64,000 nt of DNA from positions 3,464,001 through 3,528,000 of the forward strand of contig NC_051087.1 of the NCBI RefSeq assembly GCF_901709675.1. The letters are read 5' to 3'. Each line of letters begins with the position of its first letter. Positions within the stretch are counted from its first letter, which is position 1. The stretch is from Syngnathus acus. Taxonomy: Eukaryota; Chordata; Actinopteri; Syngnathiformes; Syngnathidae. The translations under genes and the position numbers were made by a program. Positions 23,591 to 36,080 of the stretch are shown here, piece after piece. The notes below the pieces were generated by a model, which was not told where the DNA came from, did not search any database, and saw only the letters and a list, made by a program, of their open reading frames with translations.

Positions 23591-23688
23591 CATTTTTCAT
23601 CCATCCATTTTCTGTAGTGCTTGTGCCCACTGGGATGACGGGCGTGCTGGAGCTTATCCCTGGCAGTAGGCGGGGGACACCCTGAACA
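23591..23688. repeat. Interspersed repeat fragment (CCATCCATTTTCTGTA type)
   Basis: CATCCATCCATTTTCTG followed by GGGCGTGCTGGAGCTTATCC and GGCGGGGGACACCCTGAAC resembles a common interspersed repeat of fish genomes. A weaker relative lies near 53498-53570. Confidence 0.55.
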
Positions 23689-23903
23689 CTTTTTGGAATT
23701 GGAATTTTTCGCACACACACACACTCTGGAGCTCAATGCCTTCTTGCCCAGTGTGCTGCTGCACTCCACACCATTATTCTTGACCCTCCCTTCCTTCCTC
23801 CCCCGATATACCAACACAAAACGCCCATGGTGCCTTTGAGGGGCCACAGCAAAGGAATTGCCTGATCATCAGCTTCACACACACACATACACACACACAG
23901 TCC

Positions 23904-23911
23904 CATAAAAG
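23904..23911 (+). promoter_or_regulatory. TATA-like box upstream of the ICAM-like gene
   Basis: CATAAAAG lies 116 bp before the proposed start codon at 24027, after a (CA)n stretch. A start site about 30 bp further would give a 5' UTR of roughly 90 bases. Position and motif only. Confidence 0.35.
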
Positions 23912-24026
23912 CCTGAAGCCCCTCCAAAGTCTCACAGTGAGGTGTTGCCGCCTGGTGAAGTTACTTACATGCTGTATTTCTGCTGCTGCTTGAGACGTCA
24001 CCGGAGATACAGAAAATACGTGAAGG

Positions 24027-27000
24027 ATGTGTACCCCAAGTTCACTCAAGGTGACTTTGGTGCTTCACCTGTTTTGCTCAGGTAAGTAATATCAAAAACA
24101 GGCGGGGACAAAATGACGAGACCAAAACTATAGAATGTATTGTGCTACAATACACTGAAAGGCAATAACAACAAAGACTTACTGTATGCAGAAGGGTAGT
24201 AATGGAAGTGACTTTATTAGAACTGTATAAAATTGTAGGACATTAGAAAATTATTGCTCCTTGGTAATTTGTCGGTTCAAATAAACGCGGCTAAATATTT
24301 ACAGGATGACAGTATACATCACATGGCAAAATCCTTGTAAATTGTTTACAATGTATTTTCAGAACAACTATAAATTCTGGACAGGACATTACATGATTTT
24401 CTGTACTTTACCAAAATTTTAACAAAAATATAAGATACAACGCAAGAAAAAAAACTTGTAAATTGCTAATGTCATTTAAAAATAATTGTAAATTATTATA
24501 GGATGTTTCAAGACTTTTTGGACTTCAATGAGTTTTCAGGAAATACAACCAAATAATGACACAGCATATTTAGAACACTTTTGTACACAATAATGGTCAA
24601 AAGATCTTAATAGTGTAGTTTAATAACATGGGGGCATTCATTTGAATTCATCTGTATTGTGCCAGCCAACAGTTTTCAGCACCTGACAAATTGATATTTT
24701 TAAAGTGAAAAAACAAAAGAGTCCTTGTAAATTTTCTCGTATGATTTATGTCCCCCTGAGTCATAGGAAAACTTGAGGTACGCACAAAATCTCATGCACA
24801 AGCAGAATCATGTGGGAGGAGAAGGTGCTTTGGGGTCCAGTGGAACAATGGTAGGAGAAAAGAGGAGCCAGTTCTTTGGTAGTTGGGCAGGGTGTCCTTC
24901 CTTCCTTAGAGGAACACATTGGGCGTATTCAGCCAGCAATAAAACAATGGTACACAATAGATCATCTAAAAACAGTCTGATTTCACGAGATGGCAAAATT
25001 CAATTGACCTTTGTCTGCTTTGCGTAATCATGACTCATGTCCATTTGCAATGGAAAATGAATTCGACATTGCATTTGAGTTCCCTTCAATTTAAATGTAA
25101 AAAAAAAAGACAAACTGACTGGCTCAGCTCCTTGTGTAAAATGAAGAATACAAGACTGTCAGTATGGTTACATTAGCTGGTGTGTTTGTTGGTTTGTGTG
25201 TTCAGTTTCAAATAGATATTGTAAATATTTACAAGCTGTCCATGACCCAACCAAAACTCAGTAGTTAGGAATCACTAGGTTAAAAAGTTAGCTATGAGCC
25301 AGATATTTACAGCAAAATACAAATGGCTGACGAATGGATAAATAAGGTGTTGTTTGTTAGCATTAGCATGAAGGTAGCAGATAACAGGATATTTGATGTG
25401 AAGTTATTCTGACGCAACGTCTTTGTTTTATGTTTAATTTTGGCGGGAGCGAGGAGTGGGATACAACAGTTGAGCCACTTTTTTTAAAAGACATTTTCAA
25501 TATTTGCAAAAGTGCTGAGCCAAGTTCACTGCCGTCAAACACCGTTTGTATCCCAAGTCTACGCTTGCAAGTCCAAGCAAGTATATCAAAATGTACAATT
25601 TGGGGCATCACTAAACATCCTAACCACTTTTTTTTTGCCTTTGTTTGCTCTTCCTCCTTCTGACAGCTACCTCATCTCCGCTTACCACACGCACACCTTC
25701 TTGCCTTCTCCCCTCCAAAATATCTCCTCCCTTTGCTAAAATGCTGCCATCCCAGCCACCTCCCTCACTCAGCAAAGCTCAGGTGGGCTCAGTGGAAAGA
25801 GCCCGATGCCCTCTCACCTTGTCCCCCTCCAGCCTGGTGGTCAGGTAGGACTAGATTCCCAATTCTACACAATACGCAGCTTAATCCGGTGGTGCAAATG
25901 ATCAATCACTAGAATCCTTTAGGTTTGAAGATCCAGTCCAAGTCAACTGTTCTGTGCCGATGAAGAGCTTTTCTCTACTGGGATGGGCGGTCCCATTGGT
26001 GAGAGCCATCAGCATTCGTTTGTGATCTACACTGCAATTGGTAGTTGAACAGTTTTAAGTATCAAAGTGATGGGATTCCAGCTAGCTCCAGAGCCCACCA
26101 TTAATAGCTTCCTGGTGTGGAGAGTGGAGCACATGACCGAGTGGAGTATTTCCCCAATGTGCTACGCAGTCTCAGACCTGGAAGGACCCTGTCACCTTCA
26201 TCTCCCAGTGCTTGTTTACAGTAAGTTCTAAACAAATTCAGGAAGTGGGCAAGTGTAAAATGACACCTTGGGGGAGGTCTGGGGTCTAGATTCTGATTGA
26301 CTCTTCCATCTTTTGCTCCTGCTTTGTGCAGAGCCTCCAGACAGCGTGTCCCTCAACTTCGTGAAACACACGGGATCATTGTTAGAGCATAGTCGCTACA
26401 CTCTTCGATGCACCGTCCACAATGTCGCCCCTGCTGGGAATGTCCTTGTGACCTTCTACCGAAGCCAAACTCAACTGGCGACACAACATTCAAACGTGAC
26501 AGAGAAGACACCGGTGACCGAGGTCTTCCCGCTAGACATTGTGGCCAAAAGAGAAGACGATGGCGCAGACTACTGGTGTGAGGCTGAACTACAACTGCAC
26601 CCAACAGGTCAACAGCAGCGTGTGGCGGTTACGTCGGAAAAAGTGAGAACCACTGTGCTGTGTAAGTAAAAGACAAAAGATTTGCACACATCAGTTAACC
26701 TGAAAGAAATGTGTCGTCGGCTGCTGAGGCCTCAATGTCAATATGCAATTTGAAACCGAATTATACGATGATCTTTTCTCGCGTATCGTTTTGAGGGATT
26801 TCTGCTGCTGAAGCACAAGCTCTCTCTTCTCCCCAGTTGGCCCGCAACTGCTTTGTCCTGCAAAGCTGCAAGTAAAGATGGGCGAAAGCTTGCACTGCGA
26901 CGTGCGAGGAAACCCCGAACCCTCGGTCATCTGGCTCAAAGATGGCCGCCTGGTGATCCCGCCCATCCACTCAACGAGAGCACACGCGGGAAAATACACC

Positions 27001-27210
27001 GTCTTGGCCATGGGACTTTTTGGACAGACAAATGTGACAGTGGAGGTAGAGGTGGTCACTAGCAGAGGTATATATATAGATTTTGTTTTTGGTACTTTTC
27101 AATTGAGCGTCACGTGTTTAAGATATCTTCCCTTCATAGGAATCACGAGCACCCAAAGAAGACACTTCCTGCTGGCTACCCTGCTTGCACTGATATTGAA
27201 CTTGATTTAA
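24027..27210 (+). CDS. ICAM-like immunoglobulin-superfamily cell adhesion protein, probably GPI-anchored
   Basis: ICAM proteins bind leukocyte integrins. Exons: 24027-24081, 25793-25844, 25923-25998, 26082-26220, 26332-26661, 26837-27067, 27140-27210; phases agree and give 317 residues. Residues 1 to about 19 are a signal peptide (MCTPSSLKVTLVLHLFCS). Ig domain 1 contains CPLTLSPSSLVVRFEDPVQV and MTEWSISPMCYAV. Domain 2 has TLRCTVHNVAPAGNVLVTFY and DYWCEAEL. Domain 3 has LHCDVRGNPEPSVIWLKDG but no second canonical DxGxYxC, because the strand reads HAGKYTVLA. The protein ends in a short hydrophobic segment, FLLATLLALILNLI, with no cytoplasmic residues, as in GPI signals. Exons 1 and 2 are joined mainly by matching phase, so the start is less certain than the Ig exons. 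Which ICAM paralogue it is cannot be told. Confidence 0.82.
24082..25792. other. First intron of the ICAM-like gene
   Basis: AT-rich with no supported exon. Short frames such as one over 25430-25663 have no recognisable similarity or flanking splice sites in phase. Confidence 0.45.
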
Positions 27211-27432
27211 ACACTTAAAAATAACCCAATATGGTTTGTGATTCAAGTCTGACTGCTGTCGGCACAAACGGGAGGATTATTTGTCAGGGAGTTTTGCTTT
27301 CATTTTCACTTTAGCCTATTACAATGAATGATTTTCTCACTCAAGAGAATTACTGAGCAGGTACTTCCTCAATCCAATTTCATAAGTATTAATAGTTGTT
27401 TCCCCCACCCACAGTAAAAAAGTATAACTGCC

Positions 27433-27438
27433 AATAAA
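27433..27438 (+). terminator. Candidate poly(A) signal of the ICAM-like gene
   Basis: AATAAA lies 222 bp after the stop codon. The facing ubn1 signal is only about 150 bp further, so the two genes end tail-to-tail. Confidence 0.5.
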
Positions 27439-27583
27439 TGATTTGTTCTGAACTTTTTTTTAATGTATATACTAGCACTTTTATTTCCAGTGAGACCCCC
27501 CCCCCCACCATGTTATCAATATGGTTTTATCAATTGTTTGAGAGTTACTATAGTTGAATGTTCTGTGGAAACAATGTGAAATC

Positions 27584-27589
27584 TTTATT
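27584..27589 (-). terminator. Candidate poly(A) signal of ubn1
   Basis: TTTATT on the plus strand reads AATAAA on the minus strand, 206 bp past the ubn1 stop codon. Confidence 0.45.
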
Positions 27590-27794
27590 TGTACTAACAA
27601 AAAAAAAAAAAAAGAATCAAGCATTTCCCAAAAAAGGCTTTCAAATTTTTTTGGGTTGTGACTGCAGCTAGTGACCACCACCATGGAAACACTCATCTAG
27701 GGAGAAAAAAAAAAAAAAGATAAGTAACATCTAATATGAACGATTAAAAGGATAAAAATCTTGACTTACTTTATCAAGCAAGACATGGGAGAGT

Positions 27795-30700
27795 TCATAC
27801 AATGACATCTGAGCCTCTCTGTAGATCTGGCCCCAAATCTGTAGGGGTACCCAATAAATCTTGCAGTTTTGGCAGGGCCACGTGACACAGGCCTCCTTCG
27901 GGAAAGTTAAGTGGGCTGCATTGAGGAGGTGGCGGTGGAAGCGGGGGGGTGCCGTTTGCCACACTCAAGTTCCAGTACTGAAGGGAACTTTTGTATTTGG
28001 TGATAGCGGCCGCAAAGAGCTCACTGGGGGTAGCCTGTGAGCCCATGTGAACCGGAGCCTGCTCACGGAGAATCGCTGACAGGTCATCATTGGGCGTTTG
28101 TGACGAGTCCGAATCCAAGACGATCACTTCGGTATCTTCGGTCGTCACGCGGGACGCGCTTGAAGCTTGTTCGACTACTGAATTTTCCTCATAAGGAAGT
28201 TCGAGTTTAAGTGGTAGCGGTCTTATGTTTTGATCAGACACTGACGGCGCAGTGATTGACAGCTGCTTCTTTTCTGATCTGGATCTCTTTCTGTTCGCAT
28301 ATAGGGGAAAGTTTCAGGATTAGCAGTCAGCATTAAAATAAATCCTTTTTTTTTTTTTTTTTTTTTAACTCATAAATTAAACATAGAATGACTCACGGAA
28401 ACATTAGCTGGAGGCCCAGTATCTTCCTACTCTCACTCAGCAGCACCCTGAAGGCACAGGCATGCTTTAAATGCAACAATGATGATAAAAGTAAGAAAGC
28501 AGCGGCACTCATCGTATACCTGGATTGCATCCAGCCTTTGGGCCAGAGAGGTTTGACATCCTTGACCAAGAGGGTCTTGAGGTACTCCTCTCGGTGTTGC
28601 CTCCAGTCACTTTTGTTTTGAAATACTGAAAGTTTTTCTCTCAGGACATGATGCAGAACCTCCCTGTGGACAGAATGACCACAGTTCATTCAGCTGGGTT
28701 TAAGTTAGACCGCATATTTTATCATCATCATCATTATTATCATTATATAGTCTTTGCATACAGTTTTAGATCTTAAGTTATTAGCATTTACTTAAAAAAT
28801 AATTTGGTTGAAAACGCTTATGTTTCCCCTTATGCAGGGTTTTGATGGCTATCATAGGCTTGACAGACCTGGAAGTTGAACAACTTCAGATTTTTATTTA
28901 TTTATTTTTTATTTATTTTTTTTAGTTTACGCTAAGGTGATGACAATAAGTACGACAGATCTATTTTATAATTTAAAATACACCACAGGAGAATGGATTA
29001 TTGTATTTTAGCAACCCTGGGGTATGCGCATTGCTTTCTAATGGCCCTAAACCAATTATAGAGTCTGGTTCATTAAAACTCAACTGATGATACATTTACA
29101 TACTGTACTTGGAAGACAAATACTGCACACACAGAATAGATAAAACTATTTTCATGGTGGTCTAGTGCAATTTAATAAATATTCAGTTGGCAGATTATTA
29201 TAATTAAAAATAGCTTTTATACGTGTAGTACTTAAAAACAGGTATCACATGTGAGCAATTCATAAACAAGTAGCATTTCATCACCTGATCTCCTCGTTCC
29301 ATTTGAAAAGCTTCTTTGGGCCGCCTCCTCTTTTTGTCCCCTTCTCTTCCAAATTGTTGCCTTGTCCACCTTGCCTGACGTCACTCCCGTCCTCCATTGT
29401 CCTGACGACAAACATAATCTTGTGTGTCAGAAGTACTTATAATAAGTGGGGTATTAATTTAAAAAAAAGGAGACTTGTCTCAAAACAAACTCACCTCAGG
29501 GTTTTGACTTGCTCATATTCTTGACAATGTTGGTTGAAACGTGTAATCTGCTCGGGCATGGCTCTGGCGATGGCATCCTTCAGCTTCTGCATGGGATCCT
29601 CCACGTTTGAAAAGCCTTCCTTGGTGTCAGCGGGGACAAAGTAAACAAAAACAAAGCCTCAGTTAAAACAACAAAACAAAAATACTTGAGTTCCATCTAA
29701 CTACTCACTGCAAGCTTGAGTTTCTTGACACGTTTGAGGAGCGTCTCCTTGCTACAGGGCAGGAAGAACGACAAGTGCGTGTACACCCGGGAGCGCGACT
29801 GGCCGCCGTGCTCGCGACACTTGCGCTCTATACTGAAGATCAACATAGGTAACGAGTCAAAAGTACACACTTTGTCACTTCTAGGTTGTTTGAGAGAGTA
29901 TTTTTTTCCGTTTGAGCGCATGACTCACTCCAGCAGCACAGCGTTGATTTCCGGGGTGAAGAACTTGAGTTTGGACTCTCCCTCCGAAGTCTTGGCTGCC
30001 TGTCCAAATGAAATCCGTTCAAGTGAGCATTTGTGCAACGGTACTGAGAACATGCGGTGGCATCATGGCGATTGTGGACCAATGGTGCACTTTACCAGCA
30101 TCAGTTTCTTGATGCTGTCCTCCAGGGCAGGTGGGAGTCCCTCGGGCAGGGCGACGCACTGATATAAGGATGCAACCTCTGGATGAGGTTTTTGTGGTTG
30201 GGTCATCTTTCTGCTTGGAGACAGTGTTGCATCATAGGAAGCTTCAGGCAGGTGGCGATGTTCTGCTCTTTGCTGCTCTGGAGAGGGCGGCTCCATTAAA
30301 GGCGTTGCTATCTCGTCGCCGACATCCAACAAACAGTCCAAGTCGATGTCAAATTCCACCGTGCTGGCCGCCTGGAGAAGTGCCTGCTCATCTGTGGATC
30401 CGATCAAGCTGAGCAGCGGGTCGGCCAATCCAGAGCCGCCGCCGCCGCCCGTATCGGCTGGGCACTGTGCTGTCACGGGAGTTAGCGGCGTCCTCGCCAT
30501 GCGCAGATGAGTTCTCTCCATTTTCTTCCGCTCAAGCTCCTTTTCTCGACGGAACTTCTTCAGCATGCTGGTGACGCTCAGAGTTCCGGAAAGCTTTTTC
30601 TTCTTTTTCTTCATCAGCTCGTCTGATGCCACGCTGCGAAAGACCAACAGCACGTCACACGCTTGCCCAATTTAAGGCGCACAAAAATCTCACCTGGAAT

Positions 30701-32269
30701 TTCCATCGGCGCCATTTTTATCTGGTACAACGTTTCTACGCCTTTTCTTCTTTGGCATTTCTTGTCCATCTTTAAGTTCACGTTTCTGTACATTAAGAGC
30801 GTCTCTTAGTACATGCAAACTTGGGCTATGTTTCAGTGAAGAGATTGTTGGCCTACCTTGGCGGTCTTGGCTGGTGTTATCTCTCCTGTGATTCCATCGT
30901 CCGTTTCAGTGTCAGAAATCTGGCGGAAGTGCAACACGCCAGAGTTGACGTAGAATCCTCCAAATTTGGTGGTGATGGAGGACGGCACAAACTCGTCATA
31001 CTGTGGAAAGGACGTAGGTGAAGTTGGGACACTGCATTACACTGCTTGGAGACAGTGTTGCATCACTGTCTATGGGCATATGATGAAAGCGTGGTCAAAT
31101 AAAAAAAGTAATAAAAAAAATAATACGTTTTTAATTTTTAACACATTTTGTTGCGTTTTTACAAAGCTATACATTTTTTATTATGGCACATTTTAATTCC
31201 CAAAATACATGCTATACTCATTAGATTGGGCTTGAGCATTATAAAAAAATATATATATTTTTTTAATTGTATCTGACCAATGTGCAAACCATTAGAAACA
31301 AACCTGCAGTACAAACACATTCATACCTTATTGATGGTGCCGATTAATAATAAAAAAAGAACTTTATTTCTTTTTAAAGGCAGACTTAATAATAGTCATC
31401 GTTATACTGGTGAGATGTTAGCAAAACATTACTTACAGCCTCGGAGTTGTCAATGAAGGAATCCTCATCGTCGTAACCATAACCGATATCGATCAAGTCC
31501 TGAACGCGATCCTGCTTTTTCTTGACCGTCTGCAATGAGGACGAACATTTTTTTGCATGTCCACGTCAGCTCAAAAGACTTCTCGGAAGGACGACAATGA
31601 CAGAGGAGATAACAGCTACTCACATATTTCTTCTCCAAGTTCCTCATAAGTGAAGCCATATGCTGCTTCTCGCTCTGGTCCCCCACTTCAAATCTGGACC
31701 TGGTCTCGACTTCATCTTTTACGTTGTGCCACTAGAAAAAGGTTATCACTTTGATAATTGACAACTCTTACAATCTCAACTCACATTAGTTGAAAAGAAA
31801 AACCCTTCACAGTTTTATAACAAACAGATACCCCCCCCCCCCCACACACGCAATAGGATTTACTTAATCCAACTATATTTTAATAATGTGCACAGAAAAT
31901 GTAATTATTGAATCACATCCAATTCACAAGAATCCCTGTTGATAATGATTTTTAAAAAAATACTAATTCTTTACAATAGAACTAAGCAAACCTGCGGCTC
32001 TACATTTTCACCACCAAATTTTAATTTTAAATTTAAAAGTTTACCTTGTTTTCCAGCAGCTGAGTGTAACTAAACTCGGCAAAGTTTTGCTCATCCGGCT
32101 CAAACAACGAGACGACGAGGCGAATAACACCCGACCCGCAGTTCGCTGCGAGCGGGGAGGCACTACCGGGTTCGGGTTGCGACTTCGGAGCGAGGACGGC
32201 TCCATTCATTGCACAGGACTGGACGTCTGTGGGCAAAGGGGTGAGCTGCACTCGGCGGGGCTGCGCCAT
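27795..32269 (-). CDS. ubn1: Ubinuclein-1, HIRA-complex histone H3.3 chaperone subunit (short form, 13 coding exons)
   Basis: UBN1 works with HIRA, CABIN1 and ASF1a to deposit histone H3.3 in chromatin. Coding exons in transcript order: 32269-32045, 31731-31624, 31529-31437, 31000-30857, 30785-30694, 30633-30096, 29999-29929, 29832-29709, 29619-29495, 29401-29285, 28663-28520, 28447-28397, 28290-27795. Total 775 residues. The Hpc2-related domain (about residues 112-190) contains [20 protein letters not shown] and [14 protein letters not shown]. Lys-rich stretches follow ([15 protein letters not shown]). [10 protein letters not shown] and [10 protein letters not shown] favour UBN1 over UBN2. 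The middle domain (about 400-600) has [23 protein letters not shown] and [13 protein letters not shown]. Only about 165 residues follow in the last exon, whereas human UBN1 (1134 residues) has a far longer Ser-rich tail. A 5' UTR exon ends at 32350. Confidence 0.94.
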
Positions 32270-32360
32270 TACCTGTGGAGAAAACACGGAGTGGCGAAGG
32301 CGGCAGGTGACTGTCGTTAACGGCTAATTATTGTCAGGTGTGCAGTTACCTGCGCAACAT
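32270..32360 (-). promoter_or_regulatory. ubn1 leader with 77-bp intron and four-codon upstream ORF
   Basis: On the minus strand the leader reads ATGTTGCGCAG, then a donor GTAACT at 32349, with the matching acceptor CTCCACAG ending at 32273. The joined leader reads ATG TTG CGC AGG TAA, and this TAA overlaps the main start codon as TAATG. The upstream ATG lies at 32360-32358 in a CCATG context. Confidence 0.6.
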
Positions 32361-32424
32361 GGCGGGGATCAATTAATTTATTATTATTATTATTATTAAT
32401 TCCTCACATAGCACACAAAAATGG

Positions 32425-32486
32425 TTAATTAACTAATTAACCAACGAACGAACTAACTAACTAACTAATTGACTAACTAACTAACC

Positions 32487-32541
<55 letters not shown>
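32425..32541. repeat. (CTAA)n tetranucleotide repeat
   Basis: About 25 units of CTAA with a few variants (CGAA, CCAA) lie roughly 65 bp upstream of the ubn1 leader exon on the minus strand. Confidence 0.95.
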
Positions 32542-32542
<1 letters not shown>

Positions 32543-34680
32543 TTCGGTAGGCAAATGCCCTCCGTTTTTTTTTTCTTCAAATAGATGTCAGTGGCGAGTC
32601 AGAAAGAAAATTGGACAGCATTACAAAGCAACACGTCACAACACATCATGGCAGCACCCCACGATTATCAAGAGGATGACACGTAAATGATACGATTGGA
32701 CGCCTTTTGTAATTGCTGTGACCTACCCAGGACATTGTTGCCAACTTGCCTCAAACAAACTGTGGAAGGATTTGGAATATTCATTGAACTATTTCTTTTT
32801 TATAGCACTTGTCCTCATTAGAGTGGCTGGTTACCTGGATCCTGCACTGCACTCTTCCAACACAGCGGGGCAGTAGAGACAAATGAATAGAAGGACAATA
32901 ACTACACTTTTCCACACGATATCCTCATACAGAGTTGAACAATGAAAAAAAAAATCAATAAGAATATGGAGCAGAATAGTTTTGCAATAGTTACTGCAAA
33001 TAAACATAATTGAAAACATAAATTGAATTTTTAAAAAAAAGACAAAACTTATGGATGGATGGATGCTGGAAAAGGTTGTATATGCAATATTGCCTGTATT
33101 TGTCATCATGACAGTTGTAATTTACACAATTTTCACATTACTACTTGCAGGGGGAAGATTTGGTTTTCGGCGTGCAAATCAACCTGTGCTTGTTGACTTT
33201 ATTGGGAGTGATGAGCAGAATGTTTCCTTAATCGGGAATTAAAAACGCGCCCGATCTCACCAGGTGTTGGCATAACTGCTTCACATATGTTCATTTGACA
33301 TAAGCAATTAAATTTGATCACATTGGCTTTTCCATGTTTTGTCAAATTAGTCATTGGGCACATCATCCATTCAAACATCTCAACTAGATGCCTGCCTTTT
33401 CCCCATTAGAATTTTTTTCCCCCAAATTAGCATTTTTAAGCATGTTAAAACCAAAGTTGACGAGAACTCCCCTGTTAAAACTGATATGTATGATTGAGTT
33501 ATTTGGTTTGATAATGTTTTTTTTTAAAACTATGTTTGCTTGTTTTCAATTTAGCAATTTTAATGTTAAAAATAACCCAACATAGATTATACCTGGTGGG
33601 TTGAAAATAATATTTCTAATCGGGTTATTTTTAACCCATATTGGATTTAAAAAATAAAATAAAAATGTAATCCCATTTTGGGTTATTATTTAAAGCCAGC
33701 AGTTTTAAGGGGTGTATTACCCAAGCCAATAATAGTCTTTAAAAAATACTACAATCAACAAGTATTTAAATCAATATAGAATCAAATATAACTTGAAGAA
33801 TTGAATTTCAACCCAGAGAATCTCAAAGGGATCACTTTAATATAAAAAAAAATGTTTGTACAAATAAAGGCCACTCTAATTGATGCCAGCCCTCATCTGC
33901 AGTTAAGTAAATAAATGCCCCCGGCCACTATTTGCGGAAATGGGGTATTTATCTAATTTCCGAGCGTATTAAAGAGCTCAGCATAAGCACTGCTTCCCTC
34001 CACGGTAGTCCGATGCAGTCAGCCTGCTCTGAATTGACTTTGACAATTACAATAACGGGATAATTGCAATCTGTCACCATATATTCCGTGTTAGCATATC
34101 ACAAAATAACCAATTCTGAGCATGATTGGCTCCACACATGTTCCCCATTTGCATAACACACTCACACACACACATTTTCTCCACCAGCCCCTTTTTTTGT
34201 AATTATACATGAATTTCACGGTGCAAGGCTTTTAATGCAAATAATATGGATCCCCTTTCTTTCGCCTCCACCTCCTCATCTGACCAAAATACGTGAGTGT
34301 GTGTGTGTGTGTGTGTGAGGGGGATCAGATTGCAGCCAATTTTGGTTTGTCAAGTCCCCCTCCCCCTCCTCCCCTTTCCTTCTTCAACGTGTTAATGGGA
34401 TGGAAGTTATTTGAGCTGATGACATGGGTTGGAACAGCGGCTCTGCATTAAGACAATAAACACTCAGGACACAATGAACCAAAACACACCCGCGCTGGCT
34501 AAAGATGGACAGGACAGATGGACTCACTGGGGGGGGAGGCCTTACTCTTTTTGTGTGCGTGCATAGCGGTCTGCTCGGTGACACGGGTCCCTCCGGTGCA
34601 GGTTTAGGATGGTGAAATTGGAGGACAATGCTGGGATGGAGGAAGCGGGAGGGGGTCATTCAATCTGAACAGGGAGGCGT
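32542..34680. other. Gene-poor AT-rich DNA, left flank of uncx
   Basis: No exon supported. A degenerate inverted pair of AATAACCCAA-like words lies at 33568-33690, and a (TG)n run at 34297-34318. The stretch 33880-34240 has mixed-complexity sequence with GAATTGACTTTGACAATTAC, the kind of text seen in conserved non-coding DNA. Confidence 0.35.
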
Positions 34681-34689
34681 TGTCCCAGA

Positions 34690-34870
34690 GGTGCATAATT
34701 CACTCATTCATTAACTCAAGCAAACAGGAGCCAATATTAATTAAGTCCTTCCTCTGCACTGAGGCTTTTGTTGTCAAATGGCCTCTCGGAAGAGAAGGAG
34801 TTAAATCAAAGCGGAGGCTAGAGTGGCCACTGTCTTTGGCTAATAGGGACGCCGATCATCATCAATGGAC
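34690..34870. promoter_or_regulatory. Candidate conserved non-coding element A (uncx left desert)
   Basis: Non-repetitive stretch with AATATTAATTAAGTCC, an ATCAAAG (LEF/TCF-like) core and CATCATCAATGG. Proposed from composition and motif density only; no alignment was possible. Confidence 0.25.
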
Positions 34871-35449
34871 GGAAATGTTCTGTTCAAGGATTTTTTTTTT
34901 TTTTTGTCCCCCTCTAAAGACCAGGCTTGCTTTCTGTTTACATCAGGATCATACTTTGGTCTGACGGGATGATGTACTGCAGGGGTTCTTAGACTTTTTC
35001 CACACCCAGTAGTTAATCATTTTGCATTTAGATTAGTTTTTATTTTGTTTTCACAGCTTTCAGTATTTCAGTAAAAAATGCATGGGCTATTTGTACATGC
35101 AGTGTAAGATGAAACAAAATACGAGGTCACAATCATTTCTGTAGTGTAATAAAGTAACGTTCCCAAATGATTGTTCGACCCGAAAACAATCACACGTTTT
35201 TGTTATTATTATATTTACAAAGTAGTTTTATTAGTTTGTAAATATAATTGTATTTTGCAGTTTGTTAGGTCAATGTTTTTAAAAGTACTTTGTTTTCACT
35301 TGAGTTTTTTGCAAAAAAATATTTTCACTTCTTGAGTTTTAGCTATTCAACCTTGGTAGCACTGAACAAAATATTGAGCCCTGCATGTACCAAGAGCTAA
35401 GAAAGTGATTTATTTACTGATACCTTCAAAAACAAGATGCATAATAGGC

Positions 35450-35668
35450 CCAAACAAACAACCACTCACACTTAGGGGCTATTTGAAGCGACCAATCTGC
35501 CTAGCACGCGTGTTTTTTGAATGTGGAAGGAAACTGACGTACCAGGAGGAAACTCACCTAGGCACGGGGAGAACATGCAAACCCCACACAGGAAGGCCAG
35601 AGCTGGAATCAAACACTGCACCTCTGAACTGTGAGGCGGCCGTGCTAACCAATGCCCCATCGTGCCAT
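35450..35668 (-). repeat. SINE-like element, reverse orientation
   Basis: Contains AGGCACGGGGAGAACATGCA, GGAATCAAACACTGCACCTC and TGAACTGTGAGGCGGCCGTG, the complement of the family at 12511. This is the longest copy of the family head in the window. Confidence 0.65.
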
Positions 35669-35869
35669 AATAAAAACACTACACATTGTAGTGTGGCACG
35701 GTGACCATGTGAGTATTTTGAATGATTAAATTCTTGTTCTTATATTATTTTAGCAACGTTTGTGGCAGTCTTAGGCTTAAGGTTGGATGGGGGTGAGACT
35801 TTGGCCCATAACTTCCACTATGGCGCACTGGAGGGCGCTCTTTGCTGCCCCCTGCTCTGCTGTCAGGCC

Positions 35870-36080
35870 CCGCTAGCTTTGATTAAGGTTTAAATTGGCT
35901 GGATTTAATGAACGCTGCCTAATTAAGCTGGATAGCAGCTTTAATTGATAAGTAATTATCTGCCACCATTTTTAAAATTAATTTCCCTAGCTCTGTCTTA
36001 CAGTGTGCAAGGCCCTCAATATTTAACCGACCCCCCACAACTCCCCCACTTAGTGTTTATGTAAACAAGCTGTGGTAAAC
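35870..36080. promoter_or_regulatory. Candidate conserved non-coding element B
   Basis: Dense homeodomain-type cores: CCTAATTAAGC, TTTAATTGATAAGTAATTAT and AAATTAATTTCC, in non-repetitive sequence. Composition-based proposal only. Confidence 0.28.

Noticed and set aside
23970-24081. Open frame starting MLYFCCCLRRHRRYRKYV upstream of the ICAM-like gene
   Set aside because: It looks protein-like, but the overlapping frame from the ATG at 24027 gives a clean signal peptide and the right splice phase for the Ig exon at 25793, so this stretch is more likely 5' UTR.
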